DNA of 64,000 nucleotides, taken from the NCBI GenBank assembly GCA_031316315.1, contig JADBEO010000007.1, positions 1 to 64,000 on the forward strand, read 5' to 3'. This document shows, piece after piece, positions 46,547 to 55,767 of the stretch. The notes below the pieces were generated by a model, which searched no databases, was not told the DNA's origin, and saw nothing but the letters and a program-made list of their open reading frames with translations. This stretch comes from Chelatococcus sambhunathii. Its GTDB lineage: Bacteria > Pseudomonadota > Alphaproteobacteria > Rhizobiales > Methylopilaceae. Position 1 is the stretch's first letter, and each line of letters starts with the position of its first letter. The translations under genes and the position numbers were made by a program.

Positions 46547-47950
46547 TCAGTGGTTCGCGTGCCCGCCGGAGCCCGCCTTGGGCTTCACGACGTTCATCTC
46601 GACGTCACCGGGCTTGGGCTTGGCGGACGGAGCCGAGGCGGCGTCGCGCTCGGGCCCCTTCCATTCGAAGGCGACCTCGCCCTCAGGGTGCTTGAACCAG
46701 CCGGGATCACGGTAATCGCCGCGTTGGAGGCCTTCACGGACCTTCACCACCGAGAACATCCCGCCCATCTCGATCGGGCCGAACTGGCCGAAGCCCGTCA
46801 TCATCGGCAGCGTGTTGTCGGGGAGCGGCATCTCCATCTCGCCCATGTCGGCCATGCCCGCCTGGCCCATCGGCATGTAGCCGGGGACCAGCGCCTTGAT
46901 CTTCTTGGCGACGTCCTTCTTGTCGACGCCGATGAAGTTCGAGACATCGTGGCCCATGGCGTTCATGGTGTGATGCGACTTGTGGCAATGGATCGCCCAG
47001 TCGCCGGGGGCGTCGGCGACGAAGTCGAAGGCGCGCATCTGCCCGACCGCGCAGTCGATCGTGACCTCGGGCCAGGCGGCCGCCTCCGGCACCCAGCCGC
47101 CGTCCGTGCACGACACCTTGAAGTCGTAGCCGTGCATGTGGATCGGGTGGTTGGTCATGGTGAGGTTGCCGAACCGCACCCGCACCCTGTCGCCCTTGGC
47201 GGCCACCAGGTGGTCGATCCCCGGGAACACGCGGGTGTTCCAGGTCCAGAGGTTGAAGTCGGTCATCTCCGCGACGCGCGGCACGTAGGTCCCCGGATCG
47301 ATGTCGTAGGCCGACATCAGAAACACGAAGTCGCGGTCGACGCGCCGGAACGCCGGGTCCTTCGGGTGCACGACGAAGAAGCCCATCATGCCCATGGCCA
47401 TCTGGACCATCTCGTCGGCGTGCGGGTGGTACATGAAGGTCCCGCTCTTCCGGAGCTGGAACTCGTAGACGAACGTCTTCCCCGGCTTGATGTGCGGCTG
47501 GGTCAGCCCCCCGACGCCGTCCATGCCACTGGGCAGCAACTGTCCGTGCCAGTGCACCGTGGTGTGCTCTGGCAGCTTGTTGGTGACGAAGATCCGGACC
47601 TTGTCGCCCTCGACTGCCTCGATGGTCGGGCCGGGCGACTGGCCGTTGTAGCCCCAGAGATGCGCGACCATGCCGGGGGCGAGCTCGCGGATGACGGGCT
47701 CGGCGACGAGGTGGAACTCCTTCCAGTCGCCATTCATGCGCCAGGGCGCGGTCCAGCCGTTGAGCGTGACCACGGGGTTGTAGTCGGGCCCGGTGGTCGG
47801 CGCGACGGGCGGCTGCATGGTCGCCTCCTTCATCGTCGCGGCCTCGGGGATGGATGCCGCCTGGACGCGGCCTGAGACGGCTGACGCTGCGACCAGCGAT
47901 GTCGCCCCGGCGGCGGAGGCAGAGAGGAACGATCTGCGCGAGACGGTCAT
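46547..47950 (-). CDS. Tat-exported multicopper oxidase
   Basis: A 467-residue periplasmic oxidase. The Tat signal is MTVSRRSFLSASAAG. The four copper-ligand blocks are TVHWHG, YHPHAD, HPIHMHG and the C-terminal HCHKSHHTMNAM. The late region is Met-rich (GYMPMGQAGMADMGEMEMPL), a feature of cuprous oxidases such as CopA of Pseudomonas/CueO. The reaction would be Cu(I) to Cu(II) with O2, lowering Cu(I) toxicity. The protein ends in a His-containing tail (GSGGHANH). It starts at ATG 47950. It is followed by the cupredoxin and preceded by the outer-membrane factor. Confidence 0.94.
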   Translation of the reverse strand: MTVSRRSFLSASAAGATSLVAASAVSGRVQAASIPEAATMKEATMQPPVAPTTGPDYNPVVTLNGWTAPWRMNGDWKEFHLVAEPVIRELAPGMVAHLWGYNGQSPGPTIEAVEGDKVRIFVTNKLPEHTTVHWHGQLLPSGMDGVGGLTQPHIKPGKTFVYEFQLRKSGTFMYHPHADEMVQMAMGMMGFFVVHPKDPAFRRVDRDFVFLMSAYDIDPGTYVPRVAEMTDFNLWTWNTRVFPGIDHLVAAKGDRVRVRFGNLTMTNHPIHMHGYDFKVSCTDGGWVPEAAAWPEVTIDCAVGQMRAFDFVADAPGDWAIHCHKSHHTMNAMGHDVSNFIGVDKKDVAKKIKALVPGYMPMGQAGMADMGEMEMPLPDNTLPMMTGFGQFGPIEMGGMFSVVKVREGLQRGDYRDPGWFKHPEGEVAFEWKGPERDAASAPSAKPKPGDVEMNVVKPKAGSGGHANH

Positions 47951-47964
47951 GGTTGCCTCCGGTT

Positions 47965-49404
47965 TCATTGGGGGGACGCCGACGAGGCGGACGTGGCGGA
48001 TGCCAGCTTCGGCTCGGCGGCCGGCTCGGCCGCGGAGCCGCCGCCGATGAGCGCTGCCTGGAAGTCGACGTCGGCGATGAAGAAGTCGCGCCTGGCCCGG
48101 ATCGCCGCGACGTTCGAGGCGACGTTCTCGCGGGCGTTGGTCAGCAGCTCGAAGGCGTCGACCAGCATGCCGTTGTACTGGAGCTGCGATTCCTCGGTGA
48201 TGACCTTGCGCAGTGGCAGCACGCGGGTCTGGTAGGAGCGCGCGATCTCGTGGCGACCGCGGTAGGTCGCGTAGGCCTCGCGCGCCTCGGAGCGGGCGTT
48301 GACGGCCTTCTCGAGCAGGCGGTTGACCGCGCCCATGTAGGTCTCGCGGGCTCGTGCGGAGCTTGCCTTGCCGAAGTCGAAGATCGGGATCTGGACCGCG
48401 ACCTCGAAGCCCTTCGGGTTCGCCTTCTCGCCCTCCGCCGACCTCGAGCGGTTGGCGATCCCGGTGACCTCGAGCATGGAGATCGCCCGGGTCTGCTCGG
48501 TGAGCCCGTAGGACTGGGCAAGCGCGTCGAGCTCCAGCCGGTCCCCGATGATGTCGACCCGGCGCCGGATCGCGGTCGCCTCCACGTCGCCCTGCGTCTT
48601 CAGCCGCGGGAACGACGGCAGGCGCGCGGGCAGCCTGTAGTCAAGGTCGCGGCCCCACAGCCCGAGCTGGCGGGTCAATGCCTCGCGCTCCTTCGCCGTC
48701 TCGAGCCGGGCCTCCGCGAGTTCTGTCGCGACCTCGGCGTAGAGGGCGCCGGAGCGGGCCTGGCTCAGCTTGGTGGCGGCTCCGGTCTCGCCGAGCTTCT
48801 TCGTGAGCTCCGCCGCGGCGCCCGCCGACGCGCGCGCCGTCTCGAGGAAGGCGGCTGTCTCCCGGGCCGCGACCGCCCGATAGTAGGCGCGGCGGGCCTC
48901 GGAGGCCGTCCGGAAGGTCGCCGAAATCGCCTTGTACCGGGCCGCGCGGAACTCCGTCTCGGCGATCTTGGCTCGCCGGGGAAGGGTCAGGAGCTGGAGC
49001 AGGTCCGCGATCAGGCGGCGCTCGACGTCGAGGTCGCCGGAACCGACGACCCGTTCGATGGAGACCGTCGGGGACGGCGGAAGGCTGGCCTCGACGTATT
49101 GGGCCTCGGACACGCCCAGCGCGTTGTACTCGGCCTGCAGGCCGCGGTTGTTCAGAAGCGCTACCTGGACGGCCGCGTCCGCCGTCAGCGGCTTCGCGAG
49201 CAGTCGATCGACCCGCGACCGCACCGCGGCCGCATCGGCCGGGGTGACGATCTTCGCCGAGGTCGCGCCGATCTCCAGCGAGACCCGCGAGGCCACGGGC
49301 GACATGCCGCCGTCCCTGGTGAAGCTCGCGCATGCGCCGAGGGCGCCGGAGAGGGCGACGACCGCCGCGGCCCTAAGTAGCCTGGAGCGAAGGCCCGCCA
49401 TCAC
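47965..49404 (-). CDS. Outer-membrane efflux lipoprotein (TolC family) of the copper operon
   Basis: A 479-residue protein with a lipobox (ALGACASF, Cys near residue 25) and two TolC-type OEP repeats. Recognisable segments are LLNNRGLQAEYNALGVSEAQ near the N-terminus, VAVQIPIFDFGKASS and QLQYNGMLVDAFELLTNARE near the C-terminus. Its overall build differs from czcC at 33612. It is the only outer-membrane factor in the copper cluster, so it probably completes the CusAB pump. The start is one of two adjacent ATGs (49404 or 49401), overlapping the stop of the small lipoprotein gene. Confidence 0.9.
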   Translation of the reverse strand: MMAGLRSRLLRAAAVVALSGALGACASFTRDGGMSPVASRVSLEIGATSAKIVTPADAAAVRSRVDRLLAKPLTADAAVQVALLNNRGLQAEYNALGVSEAQYVEASLPPSPTVSIERVVGSGDLDVERRLIADLLQLLTLPRRAKIAETEFRAARYKAISATFRTASEARRAYYRAVAARETAAFLETARASAGAAAELTKKLGETGAATKLSQARSGALYAEVATELAEARLETAKEREALTRQLGLWGRDLDYRLPARLPSFPRLKTQGDVEATAIRRRVDIIGDRLELDALAQSYGLTEQTRAISMLEVTGIANRSRSAEGEKANPKGFEVAVQIPIFDFGKASSARARETYMGAVNRLLEKAVNARSEAREAYATYRGRHEIARSYQTRVLPLRKVITEESQLQYNGMLVDAFELLTNARENVASNVAAIRARRDFFIADVDFQAALIGGGSAAEPAAEPKLASATSASSASPQ

Positions 49405-49625
49405 ATGCCCTCCATCGGCTTGGAGGTCACGGCCTTGTTCTGCTCGAGCCAGGGCTTCGGTCCGACGGGCCGATGGTCGACCGTGCCCGCCATGACGGAG
49501 GTCTGTCGGATCGCCGGAACCGGAGCGGAAGGATCGCCGGGATCACGCCCCGCGATCGGCGGTGGGAGCTGGGTCGAGCAGGCGGCCAAAAGCAGTGCGA
49601 CGGCAGCCGAGACGAGCGGCTTCAT
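49401..49625 (-). CDS. Small lipoprotein
   Basis: A 74-residue protein with a signal peptide and lipobox (KPLVSAAVALLLAACSTQLP). The mature part is Pro-rich, with SVMAGTVDHRPVGPKPWLEQ and a C-terminal KPMEGM. It starts at ATG 49625 and overlaps the outer-membrane factor by 4 bases. Tiny lipoproteins in copper operons sometimes bind Cu through Met/His; here His and Met are few. The role is unknown. Confidence 0.65.
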   Translation of the reverse strand: MKPLVSAAVALLLAACSTQLPPPIAGRDPGDPSAPVPAIRQTSVMAGTVDHRPVGPKPWLEQNKAVTSKPMEGM

Positions 49626-49755
49626 GGAGAACCCCGGAATCTGGACGAGCAAGCGCGATGGCGCCGTGGCGCCGGCGAGGCGCGCGGTCGGTCAGATGTC
49701 TCGGAGAGCGTCGACGGAGCCCGGGATGAGGGCGTGCGTCAGGCGCGCGAGGACG

Positions 49756-50166
49756 TCAGCCGACCTGCGCGGCCGACGGTCTCGGGGGACGCTTGATGTG
49801 GACGGCCGGCCCGGAGACGGCAACCGGGGCCGGAGCCGCGGGCAGTGCGGTGACCTCGAGCGTCACGGCCTGGAGCGGCTCCATGTCGGCCGAGATGACC
49901 GCGTGGCACGTGTTGCTGCAGCAGGTGGACTTGCCCGAGCCGGACTGGCTCATGTGGCCCGCACAATCGGCCGACGCGGTCTCCGCCACTTGCCCCTGCG
50001 CCCCGACGTCCGCGGGGGCCGCGGCTGGCGCGTGGATGGCCTGCTCTGTCTGCGCGGCCGGGGCGCGATGTCCCTCGTGCGCCTCGCCGGGCGTGGCCCA
50101 GATCGACGCCACGAAAACGGCGAGCGCGAGCCCCGCGACCATCCTGATGAGCGAGCGGAGGGTCAT
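49756..50166 (-). CDS. Small secreted Cys/His-rich protein coupled to csoR
   Basis: A 136-residue exported protein (signal MVAGLALAVFVASIWATPGE). A His-containing N-terminal part (AHEGHRAPAAQTEQAIHAP) is followed by a Cys/His cluster (SADCAGHMSQSGSGKSTCCS, then NTCHAVI) and a tail containing HIKRPPRPSAAQ. It starts at ATG 50166, overlapping the csoR stop by 4 bases, so the copper sensor and this protein are co-translated. A 130-base gap separates it from the next gene of the operon. Periplasmic copper binding is inferred. Confidence 0.68.
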   Translation of the reverse strand: MTLRSLIRMVAGLALAVFVASIWATPGEAHEGHRAPAAQTEQAIHAPAAAPADVGAQGQVAETASADCAGHMSQSGSGKSTCCSNTCHAVISADMEPLQAVTLEVTALPAAPAPVAVSGPAVHIKRPPRPSAAQVG

Positions 50167-50438
50167 CCGCGCACCCTCCCGAGGACGTCGACGAGCTCGG
50201 CCACCTTCTGGCGCTGCTCGTCCTTGTTCCCCGACTGGATGGCGTTCTCGACGCAGTGGCCGACATGGTCCTTGAGGATCTCCTCCTCGACCCGCTTGAG
50301 GGCGGCCCGGACGGCGGAGATCTGGGTGACCACGTCGATGCAGTAGCGATCCTCCTCGAGCATGCGCGCGATGCCCCGGACCTGACCTTCGATCCGGTTC
50401 AACCGCTTCCCGCAAGAGGCCTTGGTGCAGCACTGCAT
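50163..50438 (-). CDS. csoR: CsoR-family copper-sensing repressor
   Basis: A 91-residue all-helical DUF156 repressor. The Cu(I) ligand set Cys33, His58, Cys62 has the same 25 and 4 residue spacing as M. tuberculosis CsoR (Cys36, His61, Cys65). This separates it from the nickel (RcnR) and formaldehyde (FrmR) members. Further Cys and the RLNRIEGQVRGI DNA-binding helix are at the N-terminus. It is divergent from copA with two matching operators between them. Copper binding should release repression of copA and probably of the whole leftward copper operon. Confidence 0.95.
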   Translation of the reverse strand: MQCCTKASCGKRLNRIEGQVRGIARMLEEDRYCIDVVTQISAVRAALKRVEEEILKDHVGHCVENAIQSGNKDEQRQKVAELVDVLGRVRG

Positions 50439-50449
50439 GATTGACCCAT

Positions 50450-50501
50450 TACCCTATTGGGGTATATGACGCAAGCATCGATCGATACCCGCAGAGGGTA
50501 T
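50450..50501. promoter_or_regulatory. Two CsoR-type operators between csoR and copA
   Basis: TACCC-TATTG-GGGTA lies at 50450-50464 and ATACCC-GCAGA-GGGTAT at 50485-50501, with centres 36 bp apart. Both match the TACCC-N5-GGGTA form of CsoR sites. With csoR on one side and copA on the other, one site probably serves each divergent promoter. Confidence 0.85.
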
Positions 50502-50525
50502 ATTCCCGATCGACGGGAGACGACC

Positions 50526-52901
50526 ATGGACACGCACGGACATGCGCACGGCGCACAGCCGAAGGCTTCGTGCTGCGGCGGGCACGGCCACGGACGAGCC
50601 GCAGAGGCCTCGATGGCGATCGACCCCGTCTGCGGCATGACCGTCGATCCCGCGACCGCCAGGCATCGGCTCGAGCAGGGAGCCAGGACCGAGTTCTTCT
50701 GCTCGGCCGGCTGCAGGGCGAAGTTCGAGGCGGATCCGGAAAAGTATCTGTCGCCGTCCTCCGCCGAGCCGGAGGCGATGCCCGAGGGCACGGTCTACAC
50801 CTGCCCGATGCACCCGGAGATCCGGCAGGAGGGTCCGGGATCGTGCCCGATCTGCGGCATGGCGCTCGAGCCCGACCTCGTCACGGCGGAAGCGCAGCCG
50901 AACCACGAACTCGCCGACATGACGCGGCGCTTCTGGATCGCCTTGGCGCTCGCCCTCCCGGTCTTCCTGCTCGAGATGGGATCGCACCTCTTCCCTGCGA
51001 TCCACCACCTCGTGCCACCGTCGGTCTCGGTCTGGATCCAGTTCGCGCTCGCCACGCCCGTGGTGCTCTGGGCGGGATGGCCGTTCTTCCAGCGCGGCTG
51101 GGCGTCCGTCGTCTCGCGCCACCTCAACATGTTCACGCTGATCGCGATGGGCACCGGGGTCGCCTACGCCTACAGCGTGGTGGCGACCTTCGCCCCCGGC
51201 GTTTTCCCTTCGGCGTTCCGCGGCCCGGACGGGACCGTCGCGGTCTATTTCGAGGCGGCCGCCGTCATAACGGCGTTGGTGCTGCTCGGCCAGGTGCTTG
51301 AGCTGCGCGCCCGCGACCGGACCTCCGGCGCGATCCGCGCGCTGATCAACCTGACCCCGAAGACCGCACGGCGGCTCAGGGACGACGGATCGGACGAGGA
51401 GGTTTCCGTCGAGGAGATTGCCGTCGGCGATCGCATCCGCGTGCGGCCAGGCGAAAAAATCCCCGTCGACGGCGAGGTCGTGGACGGGCGCTCCGTCGTG
51501 GACGAGGCGCTCGTCACGGGCGAGTCGATGCCGATCGCGAAGGCCGTCGGCGACGCCGTGACTGGCGGCACGCTAAACCAGTCCGGCGCCCTGACGGTCC
51601 GGGCGACCCGCATCGGTAGGGACACGATGCTGTCGCGCATCGTTCAAATGGTGGCGCAGGCGCAGCGCTCGCGGGCGCCGATCCAGCGCCTCGCCGACAC
51701 GGTGTCGGGTTGGTTCGTGCCGACGGTCATCCTGATCGCCGCGATCGCCTTCGTGGCCTGGGCGGCGTTCGGGCCGGAGCCGTCCTACGCCTACGGGCTC
51801 GTGGCCGCCGTTGCGGTCCTGATCATCGCCTGTCCCTGCGCGCTCGGCCTTGCGACCCCGATGTCGATCATGGTCGGAGTCGGCAAGGGCGCAGGTCTCG
51901 GCATCCTGGTGCGCAACGCCGAGGCGCTGGAGCGGCTCGAGAAGGTCGACACGCTGGTGGTCGACAAGACGGGCACGCTGACCGAGGGCAGGCCGTCGGT
52001 CACGGCCATCGTGACGGCTGAAGGTTTTGCGGAGGACGACCTCCTGCGCCTCGCGGCGGCGGTGGAGCGCGCGTCCGAGCATCCGCTGGGAGCCGCGGTG
52101 GTCGCGGCCGCCGAGGCGCGCGGCCTGGATGTTCCGTCGGTGGAGGACTTCGACGCCCCGAGCGGCAAGGGCGTGTCCGGCAAGGTCGCCGAGCGGCTGG
52201 TGGTGATCGGCAACGCGGAGTTCATGAAGGCGCAGGGCGTCGAGGTGGCGGCGTTGGCCGCCCGGGCGGACGACCTGCGACGCGACGGCGCGACAGCGGT
52301 CTATGTCGGCGTCGACGGCAGGCCCGCGGGCGTGCTCGCCATCGCCGATCCGATCAAGCCGACCACGGCCGAGGCGATTCTGGCGATGAAGGCCGAGGGT
52401 CTGCGGGTCGTCATGCTGACAGGCGACAACCGCACCACCGCCGAGGCCGTGGCGCGCACCCTCGGCATCGACGAGGTCGAGGCCGACGTGCTGCCGCAGG
52501 CCAAGCACGAGGTCGTCGAGCGGCTGAAGCGCGCGGGGCGTGTCGTCGCCATGGCCGGGGACGGGGTCAACGACGCTCCCGCGCTCGCCGCCGCAGACGT
52601 CGGCATCGCGATGGGCGCAGGCACGGACGTCGCCATCGAGAGCGCGGGCGTGACGCTCGTGCACGGCGACCTCAACGGCATTGTCCGGGCGCGGCGGCTC
52701 TCGGAGGCGACCATGTCGAACATCCGGCAGAATCTCGTGCTCGCTTTCGTCTACAACGCGGCCGGGGTTCCGATTGCCGCGGGCGTGCTCTACCCGGCGT
52801 TCGGACTGCTGCTCTCGCCCGTGGTCGCGGCCGCGGCGATGGCGCTGTCGTCGGTAAGCGTGATCGGCAACGCGCTGAAGCTGAGGACGAAGGCAATCTG
52901 A
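50526..52901 (+). CDS. copA: Copper-exporting P1B-type ATPase with YHS and heavy-metal-binding N-terminal domains
   Basis: A 791-residue inner-membrane Cu(I) pump. The N-terminus is His-rich ([20 protein letters not shown]). It carries a YHS domain ([13 protein letters not shown], then [11 protein letters not shown]) and a second module, [20 protein letters not shown], in place of the usual CxxC HMA domain. The core has CPC (436-438) in [15 protein letters not shown] (Asp480), TGES and [10 protein letters not shown]. It starts at ATG 50526; upstream in-frame codons cross the operators. It is under CsoR control by position. A hairpin follows the gene. Confidence 0.96.
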   Translation: MDTHGHAHGAQPKASCCGGHGHGRAAEASMAIDPVCGMTVDPATARHRLEQGARTEFFCSAGCRAKFEADPEKYLSPSSAEPEAMPEGTVYTCPMHPEIRQEGPGSCPICGMALEPDLVTAEAQPNHELADMTRRFWIALALALPVFLLEMGSHLFPAIHHLVPPSVSVWIQFALATPVVLWAGWPFFQRGWASVVSRHLNMFTLIAMGTGVAYAYSVVATFAPGVFPSAFRGPDGTVAVYFEAAAVITALVLLGQVLELRARDRTSGAIRALINLTPKTARRLRDDGSDEEVSVEEIAVGDRIRVRPGEKIPVDGEVVDGRSVVDEALVTGESMPIAKAVGDAVTGGTLNQSGALTVRATRIGRDTMLSRIVQMVAQAQRSRAPIQRLADTVSGWFVPTVILIAAIAFVAWAAFGPEPSYAYGLVAAVAVLIIACPCALGLATPMSIMVGVGKGAGLGILVRNAEALERLEKVDTLVVDKTGTLTEGRPSVTAIVTAEGFAEDDLLRLAAAVERASEHPLGAAVVAAAEARGLDVPSVEDFDAPSGKGVSGKVAERLVVIGNAEFMKAQGVEVAALAARADDLRRDGATAVYVGVDGRPAGVLAIADPIKPTTAEAILAMKAEGLRVVMLTGDNRTTAEAVARTLGIDEVEADVLPQAKHEVVERLKRAGRVVAMAGDGVNDAPALAAADVGIAMGAGTDVAIESAGVTLVHGDLNGIVRARRLSEATMSNIRQNLVLAFVYNAAGVPIAAGVLYPAFGLLLSPVVAAAAMALSSVSVIGNALKLRTKAI

Positions 52902-52972
52902 TCTCCGCCTTCATGCTTTATGACCACGTAGACTGGCTACCGAACAGTGGACGTTCCCCGGGTCAGTTATGG

Positions 52973-52998
52973 GTCAGCGGCAGCTCGCTGCCGCTGAC
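52973..52998 (+). terminator. Hairpin downstream of copA
   Basis: GTCAGCGGCAG (52973-52983) pairs perfectly with CTGCCGCTGAC (52988-52998) around a CTCG loop. Only a short TTT follows closely, so it is a likely but not textbook terminator of copA. Confidence 0.65.
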
Positions 52999-53095
52999 TT
53001 TGACAGCAATTGTGGTGTCATCAACCGCTGGAAGCAGACATCGTCCAGCCGCCCTTTCGGCGCTCCCACCCTTCCGGGCTGCCGATCGCTCGAGG

Positions 53096-53722
53096 TTACA
53101 GCTCCAATTGCTCGGAAAGGGCCAGGGCGTCGTCGACCTCAATGCCGAGGTAGCGAACCGTGCTCTCGAGCTTTCCGTGACCCAAGAGCAGTTGGCACGC
53201 TCTCAGATTGCCGGTCTTTTTGTAGATCAGAGACACCTTTGTGCGGCGGAGGCTGTGCGTACCGTAGGCCGTCGGTTCGAGGTCGATCATCCGAACCCAC
53301 TTGTCGACCAGCCGGGCATACTGACGAGTTCCGATGTGCTGGCCTGGCGCGCTCCGGCTCGGGAACAGCCAGTCATCTGGTCGACCACCTCTCACGCGAA
53401 GCCAAGCCGCAAGGGCGTCTCTGGCAGGCTCGGTGATTTCGAATGGCACCGGTCGTCCGGTCTTCTGCTGCATGACCGTCGATCTCAGGCGGATCGATCC
53501 GCCCATCGCCACGTCGCTGATCCGGAGCTTGACCAAATCGCATCCGCGCAGCTTCGCATCGAGGGCACAGTTAAACATCGCAAGGTCACGGACCTGAGCG
53601 TTGGTCTTAAGCTGCTGGCGGATCGCCCAGATGTGCTTCGGCTTAAGCGGCGCTTTGGGTCCGATGAGACGACCGGCGTTCCATGGCTTCTGGGGCAAGC
53701 GGAACAAATCGGGCTGGCGCAT
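53096..53722 (-). CDS. Tyrosine recombinase (short integrase)
   Basis: A 208-residue site-specific recombinase. The full catalytic set is visible: Arg59, Lys87, His156/Arg159 in HSLRR, His182 in LLGHGKL and Tyr191 in VRYLG. It lacks the long arm-binding N-terminus of phage integrases, as in a widespread group of about 200-residue proteobacterial integrases. It starts at ATG 53722. It lies between the copper and arsenic modules, not next to the tRNA at 14449, and I found no duplicated tRNA 3' end nearby. It could mobilise either flanking module. The catalytic residues look intact. Confidence 0.92.
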   Translation of the reverse strand: MRQPDLFRLPQKPWNAGRLIGPKAPLKPKHIWAIRQQLKTNAQVRDLAMFNCALDAKLRGCDLVKLRISDVAMGGSIRLRSTVMQQKTGRPVPFEITEPARDALAAWLRVRGGRPDDWLFPSRSAPGQHIGTRQYARLVDKWVRMIDLEPTAYGTHSLRRTKVSLIYKKTGNLRACQLLLGHGKLESTVRYLGIEVDDALALSEQLEL

Positions 53723-53845
53723 TGCCTCCTCCTAGAGGCGGCCCCTCAACCCGATCATACACCCGCAGCCGTTCGGCGACGCGCCAGGAGCGGCCCTTCA
53801 CTCTGGTTCCAAAAGCCGACATCCAAACCTGCTCGATAGATAGTC

Positions 53846-53873
53846 ATATCGACATTTTCCGATATATCGATAT
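53846..53873 (+). promoter_or_regulatory. ArsR operator candidate
   Basis: Repeated half-sites ATATCG (53846), CGATAT (53860), ATATCG (53864) and CGATAT (53868) form overlapping inverted repeats 31 to 58 bases before arsR. A/T-rich dyads of this kind are usual ArsR-family binding sites. They probably give autorepression relieved by As(III). Confidence 0.75.
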
Positions 53874-53903
53874 AGGTGCCTCTACTGACGCTGGAGGCGC
53901 GGC

Positions 53904-54278
53904 ATGCCCAATACTACGACCGACCGAGAAGCTGGCGCGCTCGACGCCCTGTCCGCTCTTGGCCAGCAGACGCGGCTTCGCATCTTCCGGCATCTCGTCA
54001 CCATGGCGCCCGACCCCCAGCCCGCGGGCGGGATCGCGGACGCCCTCGGCTGCCTCCAGAACACGTTGTCGACCCACCTCGCGATCCTCGCGCGGGCCGG
54101 GCTGATCACCGGCGTCCGCGACGGGCGCTCGATTCTCTATGCCGCGAACTTCGACGGCATGCGCGGCCTCGTGAACTACCTGCTCGAGGACTGCTGCAAG
54201 GGCCATCCGGAGGTCTGCGCCCCCGTGTTTGAGCAGCTTGAGAAGGGCTGCGGCTGCGGCCCGGCGGCGAGGGCCTGA
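53904..54278 (+). CDS. arsR: ArsR-family arsenic-responsive repressor
   Basis: A 124-residue winged-helix repressor. The DNA-binding region is IADALGCLQNTLSTHLAILA, and the wing reads VRDGRSILYAAN. Cys97, Cys98 and Cys105 lie in the C-terminal helix (LLEDCCKGHPEVC), like As(III) sites of the A. ferrooxidans type rather than the CVC site of E. coli. A second Cys pair is at 116/118. It starts at ATG 53904 after GGAGG and an operator of ATATCG repeats. It leads an operon with acr3, arsC, arsH and an MFS gene. Confidence 0.94.
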   Translation: MPNTTTDREAGALDALSALGQQTRLRIFRHLVTMAPDPQPAGGIADALGCLQNTLSTHLAILARAGLITGVRDGRSILYAANFDGMRGLVNYLLEDCCKGHPEVCAPVFEQLEKGCGCGPAARA

Positions 54279-54281
54279 CAG

Positions 54282-55337
54282 ATGTCGCTGTTCGAACGCT
54301 ACCTGACCGTCTGGGTCTTTCTCTGCATCGTCGTCGGCGTCGCGCTCGGCTACGCGGCGCCTGGCCTGTTCCAGGCGATCGGCGCGCTCGAGGTCGCGAG
54401 CGTGAACCTGCCCGTCGCCGTGCTGATCTGGCTGATGATCGTCCCCATGCTGGTGAAGGTCGACTTCGCGGCGCTCCGCGAGGTCGGCTCGCACTGGCGG
54501 GGCATCTCGGTGACGCTGTTCATCAACTGGGCGGTGAAGCCGTTCTCGATGGCGCTGCTTGGGTGGCTGTTCATCGGCTGGCTGTTCCGGCCCTACCTGC
54601 CCGCAGACCAGATCGACAGCTACGTCGCCGGGCTGATCCTCCTCGCCGCGGCGCCGTGCACGGCGATGGTCTTCGTCTGGTCGAACCTCACCAAGGGCGA
54701 CCCGCTGTTCACGCTGAGCCAGGTCGCCGTCAACGACGCGATCATGATCGTGGCCTTTGCGCCGATCGTCGCGCTCCTGCTCGGTTTGTCTTCGATCACG
54801 GTGCCTTGGGAGACGCTGATCCTCTCGGTCGGTCTCTACATCATCGTGCCGGTGATCGCGGCCCAGGTCCTGCGGCGACAGGTTCTGGCCTCCGGCGGAC
54901 AGGCAGCGCTCGACCGCCTGCTGGCCAAGATCCAGCCGCTCTCGCTCGCCGCCCTGCTCGCGACACTGGTCCTGCTGTTCGCCTTCCAGGGCGAGCAGAT
55001 CATCGCGCAGCCGGCCGTGATCGCGTTGCTCGCCGTGCCGATCCTGATCCAGGTCTACTTCAACTCCGGGCTCGCTTACCTGCTGAACCGCGCGACCGGG
55101 GAGGCCCACTGCGTCGCCGGGCCATCCGCGTTGATCGGGGCGTCGAACTTCTTCGAGCTCGCTGTCGCCGCGGCGATCAGCCTGTTCGGCTTCAAGTCCG
55201 GGGCGGCGCTCGCCACCGTCGTCGGCGTGCTGATCGAGGTCCCCGTGATGCTGTCGGTGGTTTGGATCGTGAACCGATCGAAGCCTTGGTACGAGGCCCG
55301 CAGCGTCCGCGCGGCCGCCCCCGAACCCCGTTCTTGA
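54282..55337 (+). CDS. acr3: Arsenite efflux permease Acr3
   Basis: A 351-residue inner-membrane As(III)/H+ antiporter with ten predicted helices. The conserved transport Cys is at residue 126 in AAAPCTAMVFVW, and the NDAIMIVAFAP and GASNFFELAVA blocks are typical. It starts at ATG 54282, 3 bases after arsR. The arsB name is also used for this role, but the sequence is of the Acr3 family, not ArsB. Confidence 0.95.
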   Translation: MSLFERYLTVWVFLCIVVGVALGYAAPGLFQAIGALEVASVNLPVAVLIWLMIVPMLVKVDFAALREVGSHWRGISVTLFINWAVKPFSMALLGWLFIGWLFRPYLPADQIDSYVAGLILLAAAPCTAMVFVWSNLTKGDPLFTLSQVAVNDAIMIVAFAPIVALLLGLSSITVPWETLILSVGLYIIVPVIAAQVLRRQVLASGGQAALDRLLAKIQPLSLAALLATLVLLFAFQGEQIIAQPAVIALLAVPILIQVYFNSGLAYLLNRATGEAHCVAGPSALIGASNFFELAVAAAISLFGFKSGAALATVVGVLIEVPVMLSVVWIVNRSKPWYEARSVRAAAPEPRS

Positions 55338-55347
55338 GGAGGCCGTC

Positions 55348-55767
55348 ATGACCGAGGTCGTCACCATCTGGCACAACCCGGACTGCGGCACGTCCCGCAA
55401 CACGCTCGCCATGATCCGCGCAGCCGGCATCGAGCCGACCGTCGTCGAGTACCTGAAGGCGCCGCCGACGCGCGAGGAGCTGGCGAAGGCGATCGCGGAC
55501 GCCGGGCTGACCCCGCGCGACGTCGTTCGGGAGAAGGGAACGCCCTTCGCGGAGCTCGGGCTCGACGATCCGTCAGTCGCTGGCGACGCGATCCTCGACG
55601 CCATGCTGGCGCACCCGATCCTGATCAACCGCCCGTTCGTGTTCGCCTCGCGCGGCGTGCGCCTCTGCCGTCCCTCCGAGGTCGTGCTCGAGATCCTGCC
55701 GCAGCCCCTCACGGCGGATTTCGCCAAGGAGGACGGCGCGGTGGTGAAGGCCGGCGCGGCGCTGTGA
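55348..55767 (+). CDS. arsC: Arsenate reductase, glutaredoxin-dependent type
   Basis: A 139-residue cytoplasmic enzyme reducing As(V) to As(III) with glutathione and glutaredoxin. The catalytic Cys13 lies in [14 protein letters not shown]. The NRPFVFA segment later in the protein matches the substrate Arg region of E. coli ArsC. It starts at ATG 55348 behind GAGGAGG, 10 bases after acr3. Its TGA overlaps the GTG start of arsH. Confidence 0.95.
   Translation: MTEVVTIWHNPDCGTSRNTLAMIRAAGIEPTVVEYLKAPPTREELAKAIADAGLTPRDVVREKGTPFAELGLDDPSVAGDAILDAMLAHPILINRPFVFASRGVRLCRPSEVVLEILPQPLTADFAKEDGAVVKAGAAL

Noticed and set aside
46013-47875. Long plus-strand open frame opposite the multicopper oxidase and cupredoxin genes
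   Set aside because: Shadow of well-defined copper proteins on the other strand.
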